64,000 bases of DNA, taken from NCBI RefSeq assembly GCF_002836745.1, contig NZ_PJAR01000042.1, positions 124,001-188,000 on the forward strand, given 5' to 3'. This DNA is from Glaciecola sp. 33A (lineage in GTDB: Bacteria > Pseudomonadota > Gammaproteobacteria > Enterobacterales > Alteromonadaceae). Positions 9,896 to 19,232 of the stretch are shown here, piece by piece (position 1 is the stretch's first letter; each line of letters begins with the position of its first letter). Below the pieces are notes generated by a model, which was given only the letters and a program-made list of their open reading frames with translations, was not told where the DNA came from and did not search any database. A program made the position numbers and the translations under genes.

Positions 9896-11332
9896 TTATT
9901 GCGGTGTTCTTAAAACCATTAACCTAATTTCAGTCATGTCTTCTATTGCAAACTTGACCCCTTCACGACCTAGTCCCGATTCTTTCACTCCGCCGTATGG
10001 CATATTGTCAACTCGCCAACTGGGTACATCTCCAATGACTACACCACCGACATCCAATTCATCCCATGCTTTATGGGCCTTATAAATATCCTTAGTAAAA
10101 ATGCCGGCTTGTAAACCAAATTGACTGTCATTGACTAATTTTAATGCCTCATCGAAATTAGAGAAAGGTGTGATCGTTGAAACTGGGCCGAAGGCTTCTT
10201 CTGCATTTATTTCACAGTCCTTTGGGACCTCCGCAAGAAGAGTGGCTTGCAGCATTTGCCCCTTCCTTGAACCACCACAAAGCAATTTAGCGCCAGCGGC
10301 AACTGCTTTTTGTATCCATTCCTCAAGGCGAATGGCTTCCGATTCGGAAATCATTGGACCGATGTATGTATCCTCGTTCAGTGGGTCTCCATGAACCAAA
10401 TTTGCAACTTTTTCCGTGTATGCGGATTCAAATTTTTCGTAAATTGTTTCATGAATAAAAATGCGTTGAACACTAATGCAACTTTGACCTGATTGATAAT
10501 AAGCACCAAAAACAATGCGTTCAATCGCATCCTCAATATCGGTGTCATGGTCCACTATACAACCGGCATTACCACCTAATTCTAATATTACAGGCTTTTT
10601 ACCTGCCTTGGCTTTTAATGCCCAACCAACACCGGGCGATCCGGTGAAGCTTAAAAGTTTGAAGCGCTCATCAGTTGTAAAAAGATCTGCGCCATCTCTG
10701 CTGCAAGGTAATATTGAAAATGCACCTTCAGGTAGGTTTGTTTCCGCAAGTACTTCACCGATAATTAATGCTCCGATGGGAGTTCTACTCGCGGGTTTTA
10801 ATACAAAAGCACACCCAGCAGCTATTGCAGGTGCTATTTTGTGAGCCGCTAAATTCAATGGAAAATTGAACGGAGAAATGAAAGAACAGGGACCAATTGG
10901 CACTTTCTTATATTGTCCTTGATACCCTTTTGCTCTCTCGGTAATTTCTAAATTCATTACCGCTCCCTCTATTCGTACTGATTCTTCCGCGGCAATTTTG
11001 AAGGTATCTATTAGTCTTGTGACTTCGCCTCGCGCATCTTTAATCGGTTTGCCAGCTTCGATACATAGAGCATAAGCAAGTTCATCAAATCGCTCTCTAA
11101 ACCTTGTTACACAGTGTTCTAATATCTGTTGCCGCTTATATGCAGGCATTTTATTCAGTATTTTCTGACTTTTCTCTGCGGCATCAATGGCTTTATCAAT
11201 TGTTTCTGGATCAGCCAATGCAACAGTTGAAGCTACTTCACCGGTATATTTGTTGGTTATTTCAAGATGTTGATTAGCAAAAATAGCTTTGTTTGCAAGA
11301 AAGTATGGATATTGTTTTGCTAGCTTCGTCAT
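9896..11332 (-). CDS. NAD(P)-dependent aldehyde dehydrogenase family protein
   Basis: A 478-residue ALDH superfamily enzyme oxidising an aldehyde to the acid. Catalytic Cys285 is in GQSCISVQR and Glu251 in LELGGN. The Rossmann element FTGSPGVG lies at 229-236 and the oxyanion Asn in SPFNFPLN at about 156. The substrate is not predictable; the family includes lactaldehyde- and succinate-semialdehyde-type enzymes. I chose the ATG at 11332, with AAAGGA 11 bp upstream. A longer frame would begin at a GTG (11359) inside the repeat core at 11353-11361 and add nine residues not expected in the family. The gene upstream on the same strand is a TPP-dependent synthase. Confidence 0.92.
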   Translation of the reverse strand: MTKLAKQYPYFLANKAIFANQHLEITNKYTGEVASTVALADPETIDKAIDAAEKSQKILNKMPAYKRQQILEHCVTRFRERFDELAYALCIEAGKPIKDARGEVTRLIDTFKIAAEESVRIEGAVMNLEITERAKGYQGQYKKVPIGPCSFISPFNFPLNLAAHKIAPAIAAGCAFVLKPASRTPIGALIIGEVLAETNLPEGAFSILPCSRDGADLFTTDERFKLLSFTGSPGVGWALKAKAGKKPVILELGGNAGCIVDHDTDIEDAIERIVFGAYYQSGQSCISVQRIFIHETIYEKFESAYTEKVANLVHGDPLNEDTYIGPMISESEAIRLEEWIQKAVAAGAKLLCGGSRKGQMLQATLLAEVPKDCEINAEEAFGPVSTITPFSNFDEALKLVNDSQFGLQAGIFTKDIYKAHKAWDELDVGGVVIGDVPSWRVDNMPYGGVKESGLGREGVKFAIEDMTEIRLMVLRTPQ

Positions 11333-11350
11333 GGTTATTGTCCTTTTATA

Positions 11351-11455
11351 AAGACACACCTTATTGAGAAACAGGTGTGTCTAGTTTTAGCTCAAATGTA
11401 GAGTTTACAAAGAGCATCAAATAGGTGTGTCTTTATTTAATTTCTTTATTGAATT
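11351..11455. repeat. AGGTGTGTC hairpin pair plus third core with 13-bp tandem tail
   Basis: GACACACCT (11353-11361) and AGGTGTGTC (11373-11381) form a hairpin with an 11-nt loop. A third core, ATAGGTGTGTC, lies at 11423-11431. It is followed by two 13-bp units, TCTTTATTTAATT (11430-11442) and TCTTTATTGAATT (11443-11455), differing at one base. The cluster sits between the TPP enzyme and ALDH genes, both on the minus strand, so a hairpin here could reduce read-through into ALDH. Confidence 0.75.
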
Positions 11456-11468
11456 TAAATCTACAGAA

Positions 11469-13109
11469 TTATAACTTCGCGCTAAGCTCTCGAATTGTCT
11501 TGTTCAATGTTTCATCATTTAAACTATAATCAACAGGCACATCAATTAAATGAACGGCAGGATCGATAAGGCAATTTTGTAAGGTGGGTAATAGTTCTTC
11601 TGTCGCTGCAATTCGCCAGCCCTTGCCGCCATATGATTCCACATATTTAACAAAATCAGGATTACCGTAATCTAATCCGAAATTTTCAAACTGCATATTG
11701 GCCTGTTTCCACTTAATCATTCCATAAGCGTCGTCACGCAATATAATCACAACAATATGCAGTTTTAGCCTGACAGCTGTTTCCAATTCCTGGCTATTCA
11801 TCATAAAGCCACCATCGCCACAAACAGTAATAACCGCTTTGTCAGGATAAACTAGTTTCGCAGCTAATGCTGAAGGCAGACCAGCGCCCATGGTTGCCAA
11901 TGCGTTATCGAGCAATACTGTATTCGGCAAATATGCCGGATAGTTTCGAGCAAACCAAAGTTTATAGATGCCATTATCTAATGTAACGATCCCATCTTTG
12001 GGCATTGCTTTTCGGATCTCTCGTACAAAACGTTCAGGCAATATAGGGAAACGATCATCATCTTCCGAAGCGGTTCGATGCGCTATATAAGCATCATGAA
12101 CCTCCTTGTAAAAGTCTAGCGTCCAGCTATCTTGTGGTTGTATTTTTTGTTTAATTTGCCAAATACTATTGGCGATATCACCAATGACCTCTAACTGTGG
12201 GAAGTAGACCGGATCAACTGCAGCTGAGTCGAAGTTAATATGGATGACTTTCTGATTATTGTCTTCCATAAAGAAAGGCGGCTTTTCAACTACGTCATGC
12301 CCAACATTGATTATTAAATCAGCTCTATCGATAACGCGATGAACAAAATCACCAGATGACAATGCCGTATTACCCATAAACAGTTCCCCGCTCTCATCGA
12401 GCACACCTTTGCCCATTTGGGTCGTGATGTATGGGATCCCTGTTTTGTCGACAAACTGTTGAAGCATTTTTGCTGTCAGCTTACGATTTGCTCCGGCTCC
12501 AATCAATAGAACGGGAGATTTTGCTTTTTCAATCATATCAATCGCAAAACTAATCGCTTTATATTCTGCAATTGGGCGTCGCGCTATGCTCGGCTTGAGT
12601 AATTTTGCGTTGGTAGATTCTTCGGCGATATCCTCAGGAAGTTCAATATGAACCGCGCCTGGACGTTCCTCTGATGCCAGCCGAAAGGCCTCTCTTACAA
12701 CAGATGGGATGCGATCACCACTAACAACTTGGGTTGTATATTTAGTTATAGGGCGCATCATATCGACCACGTCAATGACTTGGAATCGTCCTTGCTTACT
12801 AGTCTTTATTGGTTTCTGACCCGTTATCATTAGCATTGGCATGGCACCAAGTTGCGCGTATGCGGCAGGTGTGACTAAATTAGTTGCGCCAGGGCCTAAT
12901 GTTGATAAACAAACGCCTACTTTGCCAGTTAAGCGACCATAGGTAGCCGCCATAAAACCAGCTCCTTGCTCGTGGCGGGTTAAAATAAGTTTGATAAATG
13001 AATTACGTAAGGATTCTAATAAATCGAGGTTTTCTTCGCCTGGTATACCAAATATATACTCAACACCTTCTGCCTCCAGCGCCTTCACCATTAAATCTGA
13101 TGCTTTCAT
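11469..13109 (-). CDS. TPP-dependent acetolactate synthase-type large subunit
   Basis: A 546-residue thiamine diphosphate enzyme. The N-terminal PYR domain carries the conserved Glu47 (RHEQGAGFMA), the central domain covers about 190-330, and the C-terminal PP domain has the GDGGFMMN metal/TPP motif (about 430-437). FAD-region motifs are weak, as in catabolic acetolactate synthases (AlsS type), which form acetolactate from two pyruvates. No IlvN-like small subunit is adjacent, arguing against the biosynthetic enzyme. It lies upstream of an aldehyde dehydrogenase on the same strand, suggesting a linked two-step pathway. Other 2-oxoacid carboligases or decarboxylases are possible. Confidence 0.85.
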   Translation of the reverse strand: MKASDLMVKALEAEGVEYIFGIPGEENLDLLESLRNSFIKLILTRHEQGAGFMAATYGRLTGKVGVCLSTLGPGATNLVTPAAYAQLGAMPMLMITGQKPIKTSKQGRFQVIDVVDMMRPITKYTTQVVSGDRIPSVVREAFRLASEERPGAVHIELPEDIAEESTNAKLLKPSIARRPIAEYKAISFAIDMIEKAKSPVLLIGAGANRKLTAKMLQQFVDKTGIPYITTQMGKGVLDESGELFMGNTALSSGDFVHRVIDRADLIINVGHDVVEKPPFFMEDNNQKVIHINFDSAAVDPVYFPQLEVIGDIANSIWQIKQKIQPQDSWTLDFYKEVHDAYIAHRTASEDDDRFPILPERFVREIRKAMPKDGIVTLDNGIYKLWFARNYPAYLPNTVLLDNALATMGAGLPSALAAKLVYPDKAVITVCGDGGFMMNSQELETAVRLKLHIVVIILRDDAYGMIKWKQANMQFENFGLDYGNPDFVKYVESYGGKGWRIAATEELLPTLQNCLIDPAVHLIDVPVDYSLNDETLNKTIRELSAKL

Positions 13110-13229
13110 AATTTTCCTTTTTCATAACTGTATGCTCAGTATAGTCAGGTAAATTAAATTTACATATTCAGTTTCAGAATAAAGTATTACGCTGTGTCTG
13201 TATAAGTGATACACGCGATGATGAATTTA

Positions 13230-13838
13230 TTACTGTGGCTCAGGCAGCACAGTGGCGGTTATTAGTACCACTTCTTTTTTTGGCGCATCTTGAAAACGAA
13301 TAAGGGCTTTATATTCGGTCTCAACCAGTGCCATTTTATCAAGTAAATCGGTACCATCGATAACGCTGCCGAAAACAGTGTAACCCCATGTTTTTCCTGG
13401 GTCTAAATTGTTATTATCCTTCAGGTTAAAAAAGAATTGACGCTTCGCTGAATGCGGGTCGTCTTCTCTAGCCATAGCAACGCTATATATATTATTTTTC
13501 AGCCCATTTCCCGATTCGTTGATAATCGAGCGACTGGCTTTTTTTTCCCGATATTCAGGGTCATAGCCACCGCCTTGTATAATATAATTTGGGATAACAC
13601 GATGAAATAGCGTGTTATCAAATTCACCTCTTTTAACATAGCTCAAGAAATTATTTGCGGTAGCGGGTGCTTTTCTTCTATTTAACTCAATCACTAAATC
13701 ACCCATGCTAGTTTCAAACTTTACCAAAGGATAATAATTATCTTTCTGAATATTTTCGCCAGGTTGTTTCTGTGTATTTGCCACTAAGCCAAAACTAAAT
13801 ACCGCAAGCATGAAGCATGCAAATGTCAATTTAATCAT
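13230..13838 (-). CDS. Exported cyclophilin-type peptidyl-prolyl isomerase
   Basis: About 202 residues from the ATG at 13838. It begins with a Sec signal (MIKLTFACFMLAVFSFGLVA), followed by the cyclophilin fold: VKFETSMGDLVIEL, FHRVIPNYIIQGGGYDP, SVAMARED and GYTVFGSVIDG. It probably catalyses proline isomerisation in the periplasm (PpiA-like). A longer frame from 13910 lies within the end of rlmG and is unlikely. The ATG follows the rlmG stop by 1 bp, so translation is probably coupled. Confidence 0.92.
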   Translation of the reverse strand: MIKLTFACFMLAVFSFGLVANTQKQPGENIQKDNYYPLVKFETSMGDLVIELNRRKAPATANNFLSYVKRGEFDNTLFHRVIPNYIIQGGGYDPEYREKKASRSIINESGNGLKNNIYSVAMAREDDPHSAKRQFFFNLKDNNNLDPGKTWGYTVFGSVIDGTDLLDKMALVETEYKALIRFQDAPKKEVVLITATVLPEPQ

Positions 13839-13839
13839 T

Positions 13840-15012
13840 TTATTGCCTTGCTTTGTAAGTTGATAAAATACTGAACTTTTTATTACTATCGATGACCTCA
13901 TATCCACCAAAAAGTTTCTTTAATTTAATTGGATAATCCAAATGGCGATTACCCACAATTCTTAACTCTCCACCCTGTTTAAGGACTTTTTTTGCATCGG
14001 TGAACATTTGATATGCAACGTGATCAGTAATCGTATTTTGCTGATGAAATGGCGGGTTACAAAGCACAATATCGTAGTTCGACGATCCAATTTTCAACAG
14101 TTCTTCCAAACAATTACTAACAATAAAAGTTGCTCGGTCTTCACTACCAATATGGTTGATAACGTTTTGTCTTGCAGATTCAACAGCCATGAAAGACTCG
14201 TCAACGAAAGTGACATGCGCATCCTTACTTTGGTCCAAAATAGACACACCTATTACACCATTACCGCAACCTAAATCAATAACCTGTTTGTTCATTGCAT
14301 TTGGGAGATTTTTCAACAATATTCTTGCACCAATATCTAAGTGCTCACGACAAAAAACATTTGCGTGGTTACTAAGGGTGAATGGAATTAATGGGTCAGA
14401 CACAATCGTAGGGTAGGGAGAGGTTTCTGTATTGATACCTGTATATGTTGAAAAAATGAGTCTTGCTTTCTTTTTTGCCAAAGAGGTTGTTGTTATACCA
14501 ATGTACTTTTCAAATAATTTTAAAACAGAGTTTTGTACGATTTTTACTTTTCCTGCGGCAATAACTGTAGAATTTTCATCGAGGACAGACTGCAATGTAA
14601 TGAGCTGTTGTTCTAATAGAGCAAGTGATCGTGGGATTTTAATTAATACTACTTTTGCTTTGTTCTCAATAACGTCATTGAGGTCAGTAAGTGCATGGCA
14701 GAATTCAACATTTCCCGCTTCCAATCCATTAATCATAAGGTTAGTCATAACACTTTTATGAGAAATCCATGAATCAGAAATAAAGACCGGTTGTTTGTGG
14801 TTAAACCAACACGTCAGGGCCCCAAAGTCATCATTAATAATAATAAGAGGTGTGTCTTTATTCGACGTTTCCGCTAATAGTGAGCAATTCTCTACATGTT
14901 CAATAATGTATTCGTCCGCTCCATCCCATGCTTGAAGACTCACATGCTGATACTTCGCGGGGTAACGTTCTAAATGTAAACTGCGCTCAAATGCAGTAAA
15001 ATGTGTATTCAT
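13840..15012 (-). CDS. rlmG: 23S rRNA (guanine-1835 N2) methyltransferase RlmG
   Basis: About 390 residues with a degenerate N-terminal methyltransferase domain and a catalytic C-terminal one. SAM motif I is DLGCGNGVIGVS, and the substrate motif NPPFHQQ lies near 319. It methylates G1835 of 23S rRNA. The ATG at 15012 gives MNTHFTAFERSLHL, aligning with E. coli RlmG as I recall it; the in-frame upstream ATG at 15042 is less likely. Two repeat cores lie inside. The one at 14848-14862 encodes NKDTP (residues 51-55) in a loop about 7 residues longer than in E. coli. The one at 14243-14251 encodes GVS inside SAM motif I without changing length. Confidence 0.95.
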   Translation of the reverse strand: MNTHFTAFERSLHLERYPAKYQHVSLQAWDGADEYIIEHVENCSLLAETSNKDTPLIIINDDFGALTCWFNHKQPVFISDSWISHKSVMTNLMINGLEAGNVEFCHALTDLNDVIENKAKVVLIKIPRSLALLEQQLITLQSVLDENSTVIAAGKVKIVQNSVLKLFEKYIGITTTSLAKKKARLIFSTYTGINTETSPYPTIVSDPLIPFTLSNHANVFCREHLDIGARILLKNLPNAMNKQVIDLGCGNGVIGVSILDQSKDAHVTFVDESFMAVESARQNVINHIGSEDRATFIVSNCLEELLKIGSSNYDIVLCNPPFHQQNTITDHVAYQMFTDAKKVLKQGGELRIVGNRHLDYPIKLKKLFGGYEVIDSNKKFSILSTYKARQ

Positions 15013-15065
15013 TGAATTACCCGTTTTATTGACAGTGAGCAACTTAAACCAAATGTAGAGGTGTT

Positions 15066-15674
15066 ATGCAGCAATGTCTTTTTTCCAATCATAATTTGCA
15101 GAGTCTACCCTTGGCTGATGCAAAGGTACAATATTTAGCGAATTGGCTCGATAATGAAACAGCAGATTCTTTGTTGCACTTATTTCAGCGTGAATTGAAT
15201 TGGAGTGAGGCGGAAATAAAGATTTTCGGTAAAATGATAAAAATACCTCGGTTACAGGCGTGGTATGGTGACGCAGGAACGAACTATACGTACTCAGGTG
15301 TCACTATGACGTCACTTCCTTGGCATCATGAATTACATAAATTAAAAGCTAAATGTGAGGATCAGTGTGGGTCGTCGTTTAACTCAGTTTTAGCAAATCT
15401 GTATAGACATGGTCAAGATAGCATGGGAATGCATTCTGATAATGAAGCAGAATTAGGTATCGAGCCCCTTATTGCTTCTGTTTCTTTGGGGGAAGTCAGA
15501 AACTTTGACTTTAAACATAAAATAAATGGTGAAAAATTTAGATTACCGTTGGAACATGGTTCTTTATTGATTATGAGTGCTGAAACTCAAAAATATTGGC
15601 AACATGGGGTTGCAAAGACAAAGAAACAGGTTGAGCCTCGAATAAATTTTACTTTTAGAAAAATTCTTCTTTAA
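15066..15674 (+). CDS. AlkB-like 2-oxoglutarate/Fe(II) dioxygenase
   Basis: A 202-residue AlkB-family enzyme for oxidative demethylation of alkylated nucleic-acid bases. Iron ligands H123-x-D125 (GMHSDNE) and H180 (YWQHGV) are present, as is the 2-oxoglutarate/substrate motif RxNxTxR (R192, N194, T196, R198). PRLQAWYGD and YTYSG (about 61-77) resemble the human ALKBH2/3 and bacterial short AlkB type. It diverges from rlmG, with 53 bp between starts. Confidence 0.92.
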   Translation: MQQCLFSNHNLQSLPLADAKVQYLANWLDNETADSLLHLFQRELNWSEAEIKIFGKMIKIPRLQAWYGDAGTNYTYSGVTMTSLPWHHELHKLKAKCEDQCGSSFNSVLANLYRHGQDSMGMHSDNEAELGIEPLIASVSLGEVRNFDFKHKINGEKFRLPLEHGSLLIMSAETQKYWQHGVAKTKKQVEPRINFTFRKILL

Positions 15675-15753
15675 CGGAATTGTTGGATTATTTTGTTGAC
15701 TCGGTTTTGGCTCCAGAGGTGCTTCTTTGTTAAGGGCTCTGGAACCGTTTTAT

Positions 15754-15791
15754 AGGTGTGTCTTGCTTAAACTTTGCTTGTTTAAACTTTG
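15754..15791 (+). repeat. AGGTGTGTC core with 15-bp tandem tail
   Basis: Core at 15754-15762, followed directly by CTTGCTTAAACTTTG (15762-15776) and CTTGTTTAAACTTTG (15777-15791), a 15-bp unit repeated with one mismatch. It lies between the alkB-like gene and bolA. No inverted partner is close. Confidence 0.72.
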
Positions 15792-15861
15792 ATTGAGATA
15801 ACGGCGCTGCCACTTTATAATGCAGCTAACTGCGAACGACAACATTAAACAGAGAAACGTG

Positions 15862-16176
15862 ATGACTGTAGAGCAAGGTATTATCAATAAACTCAACAAA
15901 AATTTTCAATTGTCATATTTGGAAGTGTTGAATGAGAGTCATATGCATAATGTGCCAGCAAACGCTGAAACTCATTTTAAAGTGACCATTGTTTCGAGTG
16001 ATTTCGAAGGTAAAAGGTTAATTCAAAGACAACGCTTGCTGAATCAATTGTTATCTGAAGAATTAGCAGGACCAGTTCATGCGTTAGCACAGCATACCTA
16101 TACATTAGAAGAGTGGAACAAGAAAAATAGTATTTCTCCTGAGTCTCCGAATTGTTTAGGCGGTGGTTCAAAGTAA
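15862..16176 (+). CDS. bolA: BolA family transcriptional/Fe-S regulator
   Basis: About 104 residues from the ATG at 15862. BolA forms Fe-S complexes with monothiol glutaredoxins and affects morphology and stress genes. The hallmark LEVLNESHMHNVPANAETHFKV and the ending VHALAQHTYTLEEW match E. coli BolA. The upstream ATG at 15820 would add 14 residues not seen in the family. A purine-rich AGAGAAAC precedes the chosen start. The C-terminal SPNCLGGGSK tail is like E. coli. Confidence 0.95.
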   Translation: MTVEQGIINKLNKNFQLSYLEVLNESHMHNVPANAETHFKVTIVSSDFEGKRLIQRQRLLNQLLSEELAGPVHALAQHTYTLEEWNKKNSISPESPNCLGGGSK

Positions 16177-16274
16177 AATCTTACTGATCAAAATCTTCTT
16201 AACATTCTGTTAAAAGAAATTATGCTTATTATCTGCTAAACTTGCGCCAGTTTTGAAACAATAGAAATGTAAAT

Positions 16275-17840
16275 ATGTTTAATTTGATAAATGGTACAAA
16301 AGGGAATGTTAAAAACGACATTTTCTCTGGTATCACCGTTGCTTTTGCTCTGGTTCCCGAAGCCGTAGCATTTGCGTTTGTTGCAGGTGTTGAACCGATG
16401 GTGGGTTTATACGCTGCGTTCATGATGGGATTAATTACATCAGCAATAGGTGGTCGCCCTGGTATGATTTCAGGCGCAACAGGTGCAATGGCTGTAGTCA
16501 TGGTTGCCCTTGTTGCTCAGCATGGCGTGCAATACTTATTCGCCGCTGTTTTGCTAGCCGGTTTTTTGCAAATCATGGCTGGTGTATTTAGACTTGGCAA
16601 ATTCATCCGTTTAGTGCCCTACCCAGTTATGCTCGGATTCGTAAATGGCTTAGCAATTGTTATCTTTTTAGCACAGTTAGGGCAGTTTAAAATAACCAAC
16701 TCGTTAGGTGAGCTGGAATGGATGACGGGCAACTTGCTCTATATAATGCTTGGCCTAGTAGCACTAACGATGGCTATTATTTATCTGCTACCAAAATTGA
16801 CAACCGCCATACCTGCCTCTCTTGTTGCCATTGTAGCTGTCACTGCGCTAGTCCATGGCTTAGATTTAGATGCTAGAACCGTAATCGATTTCGTTCGAGA
16901 TATGGCGCCAGAAGCACAAAAAGGTACGATTACTTTGGCTGGAGAATTGCCAACCTTCGCTATACCAATAGTACCTTTTACTCTTGAAACACTTTATATT
17001 ATTTTACCAACAGCAGTTATTTTGTCGCTTGTCGGTCTTATTGAATCCTTATTGACGTTGTCGCTTATTGACGAAATGACTGATACTCGCGGTCAGGGCA
17101 ACCAAGAATGTGTGGGTCAGGGTGTAGCAAATACCGTCAATGGTTTCTTTGGTGGAATGGGTGGTTGTGCCATGATCGGACAGAGTATGATTAATATAAA
17201 CTCAGGCGGTCGAGGTCGCTTATCAGGTATCACAGCAGCATTGGTCTTACTTGGCTTTATTCTATTCGCAGCGCCTCTTATTGAGATGGTTCCACTAGCA
17301 GCACTAGTAGGCGTTATGTTCGTCGTCGTTATCGCTACGTTCGAATGGGCATCTTTCAGAATTGTTCGTGGTGTAAATAAAGAAGATGCTTTTGTCTTGT
17401 TTTTGGTTACCGGTATCACCGTAGCTGTTGATTTAGCCATAGCGGTTGTTGTTGGTGTAATCGTGTCAGCCCTTGTATTTGCATGGAAGCATGCGACACA
17501 TATGATGGCGAAAACTTATACAGATGATGATGGTTGGAAGGTTTACGATCTAGCGGGACCTTTATTCTTCGGTTCAGTAACTCATTTTAGAGAAATTTTT
17601 GACCCGCAAAATGACCCTGACGATGTGGTTATTGATTTTCGTGAGTCTAGAGTTTGGGATTCTTCAGGGATTGATGCACTAGATGGCCTTGCTGATAAAT
17701 ATAAAGAGCAAGGCAAAAAGTTGCATATCAGACATATCAGTCCTGAGTGCCGAGTGTTGCTTAGGAAAGCAGGCGAATACGTTGAAATTAATGTGAATGA
17801 AGACCCTCGTTATCGAGTTGTTTCAGATACGCTTGGTTAG
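16275..17840 (+). CDS. SulP family anion transporter with STAS domain
   Basis: A 521-residue inner-membrane protein. Residues 1-410 contain about 11-12 hydrophobic segments with SulP features ([44 protein letters not shown]). Residues about 425-521 form a cytoplasmic STAS domain ([19 protein letters not shown]). SulP proteins carry sulfate, bicarbonate or dicarboxylates; the substrate cannot be told here. No carbonic anhydrase or cysteine-biosynthesis gene is adjacent. A strong terminator follows. Confidence 0.93.
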   Translation: MFNLINGTKGNVKNDIFSGITVAFALVPEAVAFAFVAGVEPMVGLYAAFMMGLITSAIGGRPGMISGATGAMAVVMVALVAQHGVQYLFAAVLLAGFLQIMAGVFRLGKFIRLVPYPVMLGFVNGLAIVIFLAQLGQFKITNSLGELEWMTGNLLYIMLGLVALTMAIIYLLPKLTTAIPASLVAIVAVTALVHGLDLDARTVIDFVRDMAPEAQKGTITLAGELPTFAIPIVPFTLETLYIILPTAVILSLVGLIESLLTLSLIDEMTDTRGQGNQECVGQGVANTVNGFFGGMGGCAMIGQSMININSGGRGRLSGITAALVLLGFILFAAPLIEMVPLAALVGVMFVVVIATFEWASFRIVRGVNKEDAFVLFLVTGITVAVDLAIAVVVGVIVSALVFAWKHATHMMAKTYTDDDGWKVYDLAGPLFFGSVTHFREIFDPQNDPDDVVIDFRESRVWDSSGIDALDGLADKYKEQGKKLHIRHISPECRVLLRKAGEYVEINVNEDPRYRVVSDTLG

Positions 17841-17872
17841 TGTAAAGAAATCGCTTGGTATTTAGAAGTATT

Positions 17873-17906
17873 AAAAAAGGGAGCTCACTGGTGAGCTCCC
17901 TTTTTT
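17873..17906. terminator. Bidirectional rho-independent terminator
   Basis: A near-perfect stem with arms AAAAAAGGGAGCTCA and TGAGCTCCCTTTTTT and a very short loop. The A-run and T-run on either side make it work in both directions. It sits between the ends of the convergent SulP and ppiC genes. Confidence 0.92.
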
Positions 17907-17933
17907 GATTTTCTAAGATTAATCTAATGAAAG

Positions 17934-18209
17934 CTAACTTCGGTACAACGTTTTTATAATATGAAACCCAAATTGCGTCTTTATGGGCCCATGAACTTTC
18001 AGTATTTCTTTTTTAAATACGACGTTCTCAAAAGCTTTTACCATGTCGCCTTGGCGAAATTCTCCCAAATCCCCTCCTTTTTTTGCTGAAGGGCAATGGC
18101 TATATTTCTTAGCCAACGCTTGAAAGCTAGCGCCTTTGTCTAACTGAGATTTAATGCTTTCAGCTTCTTCTTTGGTTTTTACCAATATATGACATGCATT
18201 TGCTTTCAT
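17934..18209 (-). CDS. ppiC: Parvulin-type peptidyl-prolyl isomerase PpiC
   Basis: A 91-residue single-domain cytoplasmic parvulin. HILVKTKEEA, the core CPSAKKGGDLGEFRQGDMVKAF and the end TQFGFHIIKTLYRS match E. coli PpiC closely from memory. It catalyses cis-trans isomerisation of X-Pro bonds. It lies 14 bp after the lipoprotein gene upstream on the same strand, followed by a strong terminator. Confidence 0.95.
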   Translation of the reverse strand: MKANACHILVKTKEEAESIKSQLDKGASFQALAKKYSHCPSAKKGGDLGEFRQGDMVKAFENVVFKKEILKVHGPIKTQFGFHIIKTLYRS

Positions 18210-18223
18210 ATTTTCAAGTTACC

Positions 18224-19162
18224 TTACTGTGCTTTTTTAAATAAAAGAGTCATGCGATTCGATTCACCAATAGCATCAACTTTTTCTTTTAATCTTGGGT
18301 TGTCAGCGGCGCCGTTATAAGTAGGTGGGAGCCTCCAAACAGTATCTTTTTCAGTCGGAATATCGTTCGCGTTTTCGTTAATGTCAGATTCATTGACAAG
18401 CTCAAAACCCCCTAGTCTAAACATTTCAATCACCGCTGATTTCTTTAAGTAACCTGCACTGCCATCGGCCCATTTATCTGAACTCGTTTCAGGTGCTTGA
18501 TGTTGAACAACACCGACCAATCCACCATCTTTAAGCAGCATTTTTGCTGTTGCCAATGCTTCACTCATCGTCCCTGCTTCAGCTTCGAATCGGTTTACGT
18601 TGTGAAGAGCTCTAATAAACAACACTCTGTCAACAGTCCCAGTTAACTCATCAGGTGGTGTGTTAAAAGTAAAGCCAGTTGATTGAGGTGCTTTTTCGAC
18701 GAACTCACTTACCATATCCGGAAATTTAGCGGTTCTTTCAATTGCCTCTTGAATATCCTCTTCAGAGAAAAAACCAAATCTAGCCCACATTTCATCATTA
18801 TAATTGATACCGTGCAGTTGACCTTCAGAGCCTAAGTAATAAGCTAGAATTTTTGAATACCAACCACCGCCAGGGAGTGCCTCTGCAACAGTCATTCCAG
18901 GGGCGACTTTAAAAAAATCAAGTGTCTGAATTGGATTGCGTGCGCTGTTTCGTGATTTATCTTCTTCATTCTGGTTTTTTAAAGCGTAAAATAGTTTTCC
19001 ATTATCGACTGCAGGAGCTGCATCTTTCAGTGGTGCAGCCTGCATAGCTACTTTAGCTTCGGGTGCAGTATCCTTAACTTCTTCTTTGGGAGCCTCTGAA
19101 CAACCGAGCGTCATAGCAAGGGCTAGTGTGCACGTTGATGCAGTAATTGATTTTTTAAACAT
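18224..19162 (-). CDS. Lipoprotein with class I methyltransferase-like domain (COG4798 type)
   Basis: About 312 residues from the ATG at 19162. A lipoprotein signal ends LALAMTLGC (Cys21), followed by an Ala/Glu-rich linker. A Rossmann methyltransferase-like domain shows VAEALPGGGWYSKILAYYLG as a motif I equivalent, then VLFIRALHNVNR and a C-terminal FELVNESD segment. A lipid-anchored, extracytoplasmic methyltransferase is odd because SAM is cytoplasmic, so the domain may be repurposed. It is grouped with ppiC and two DsbA-like proteins, consistent with an envelope role. Confidence 0.8.
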   Translation of the reverse strand: MFKKSITASTCTLALAMTLGCSEAPKEEVKDTAPEAKVAMQAAPLKDAAPAVDNGKLFYALKNQNEEDKSRNSARNPIQTLDFFKVAPGMTVAEALPGGGWYSKILAYYLGSEGQLHGINYNDEMWARFGFFSEEDIQEAIERTAKFPDMVSEFVEKAPQSTGFTFNTPPDELTGTVDRVLFIRALHNVNRFEAEAGTMSEALATAKMLLKDGGLVGVVQHQAPETSSDKWADGSAGYLKKSAVIEMFRLGGFELVNESDINENANDIPTEKDTVWRLPPTYNGAADNPRLKEKVDAIGESNRMTLLFKKAQ

Positions 19163-19232
19163 GATAATCCTTATTATAGTTATAAATTTTTGTTGTAAGC
19201 TCATTCATTGCATAGGGTAAATTGATGCTCAA

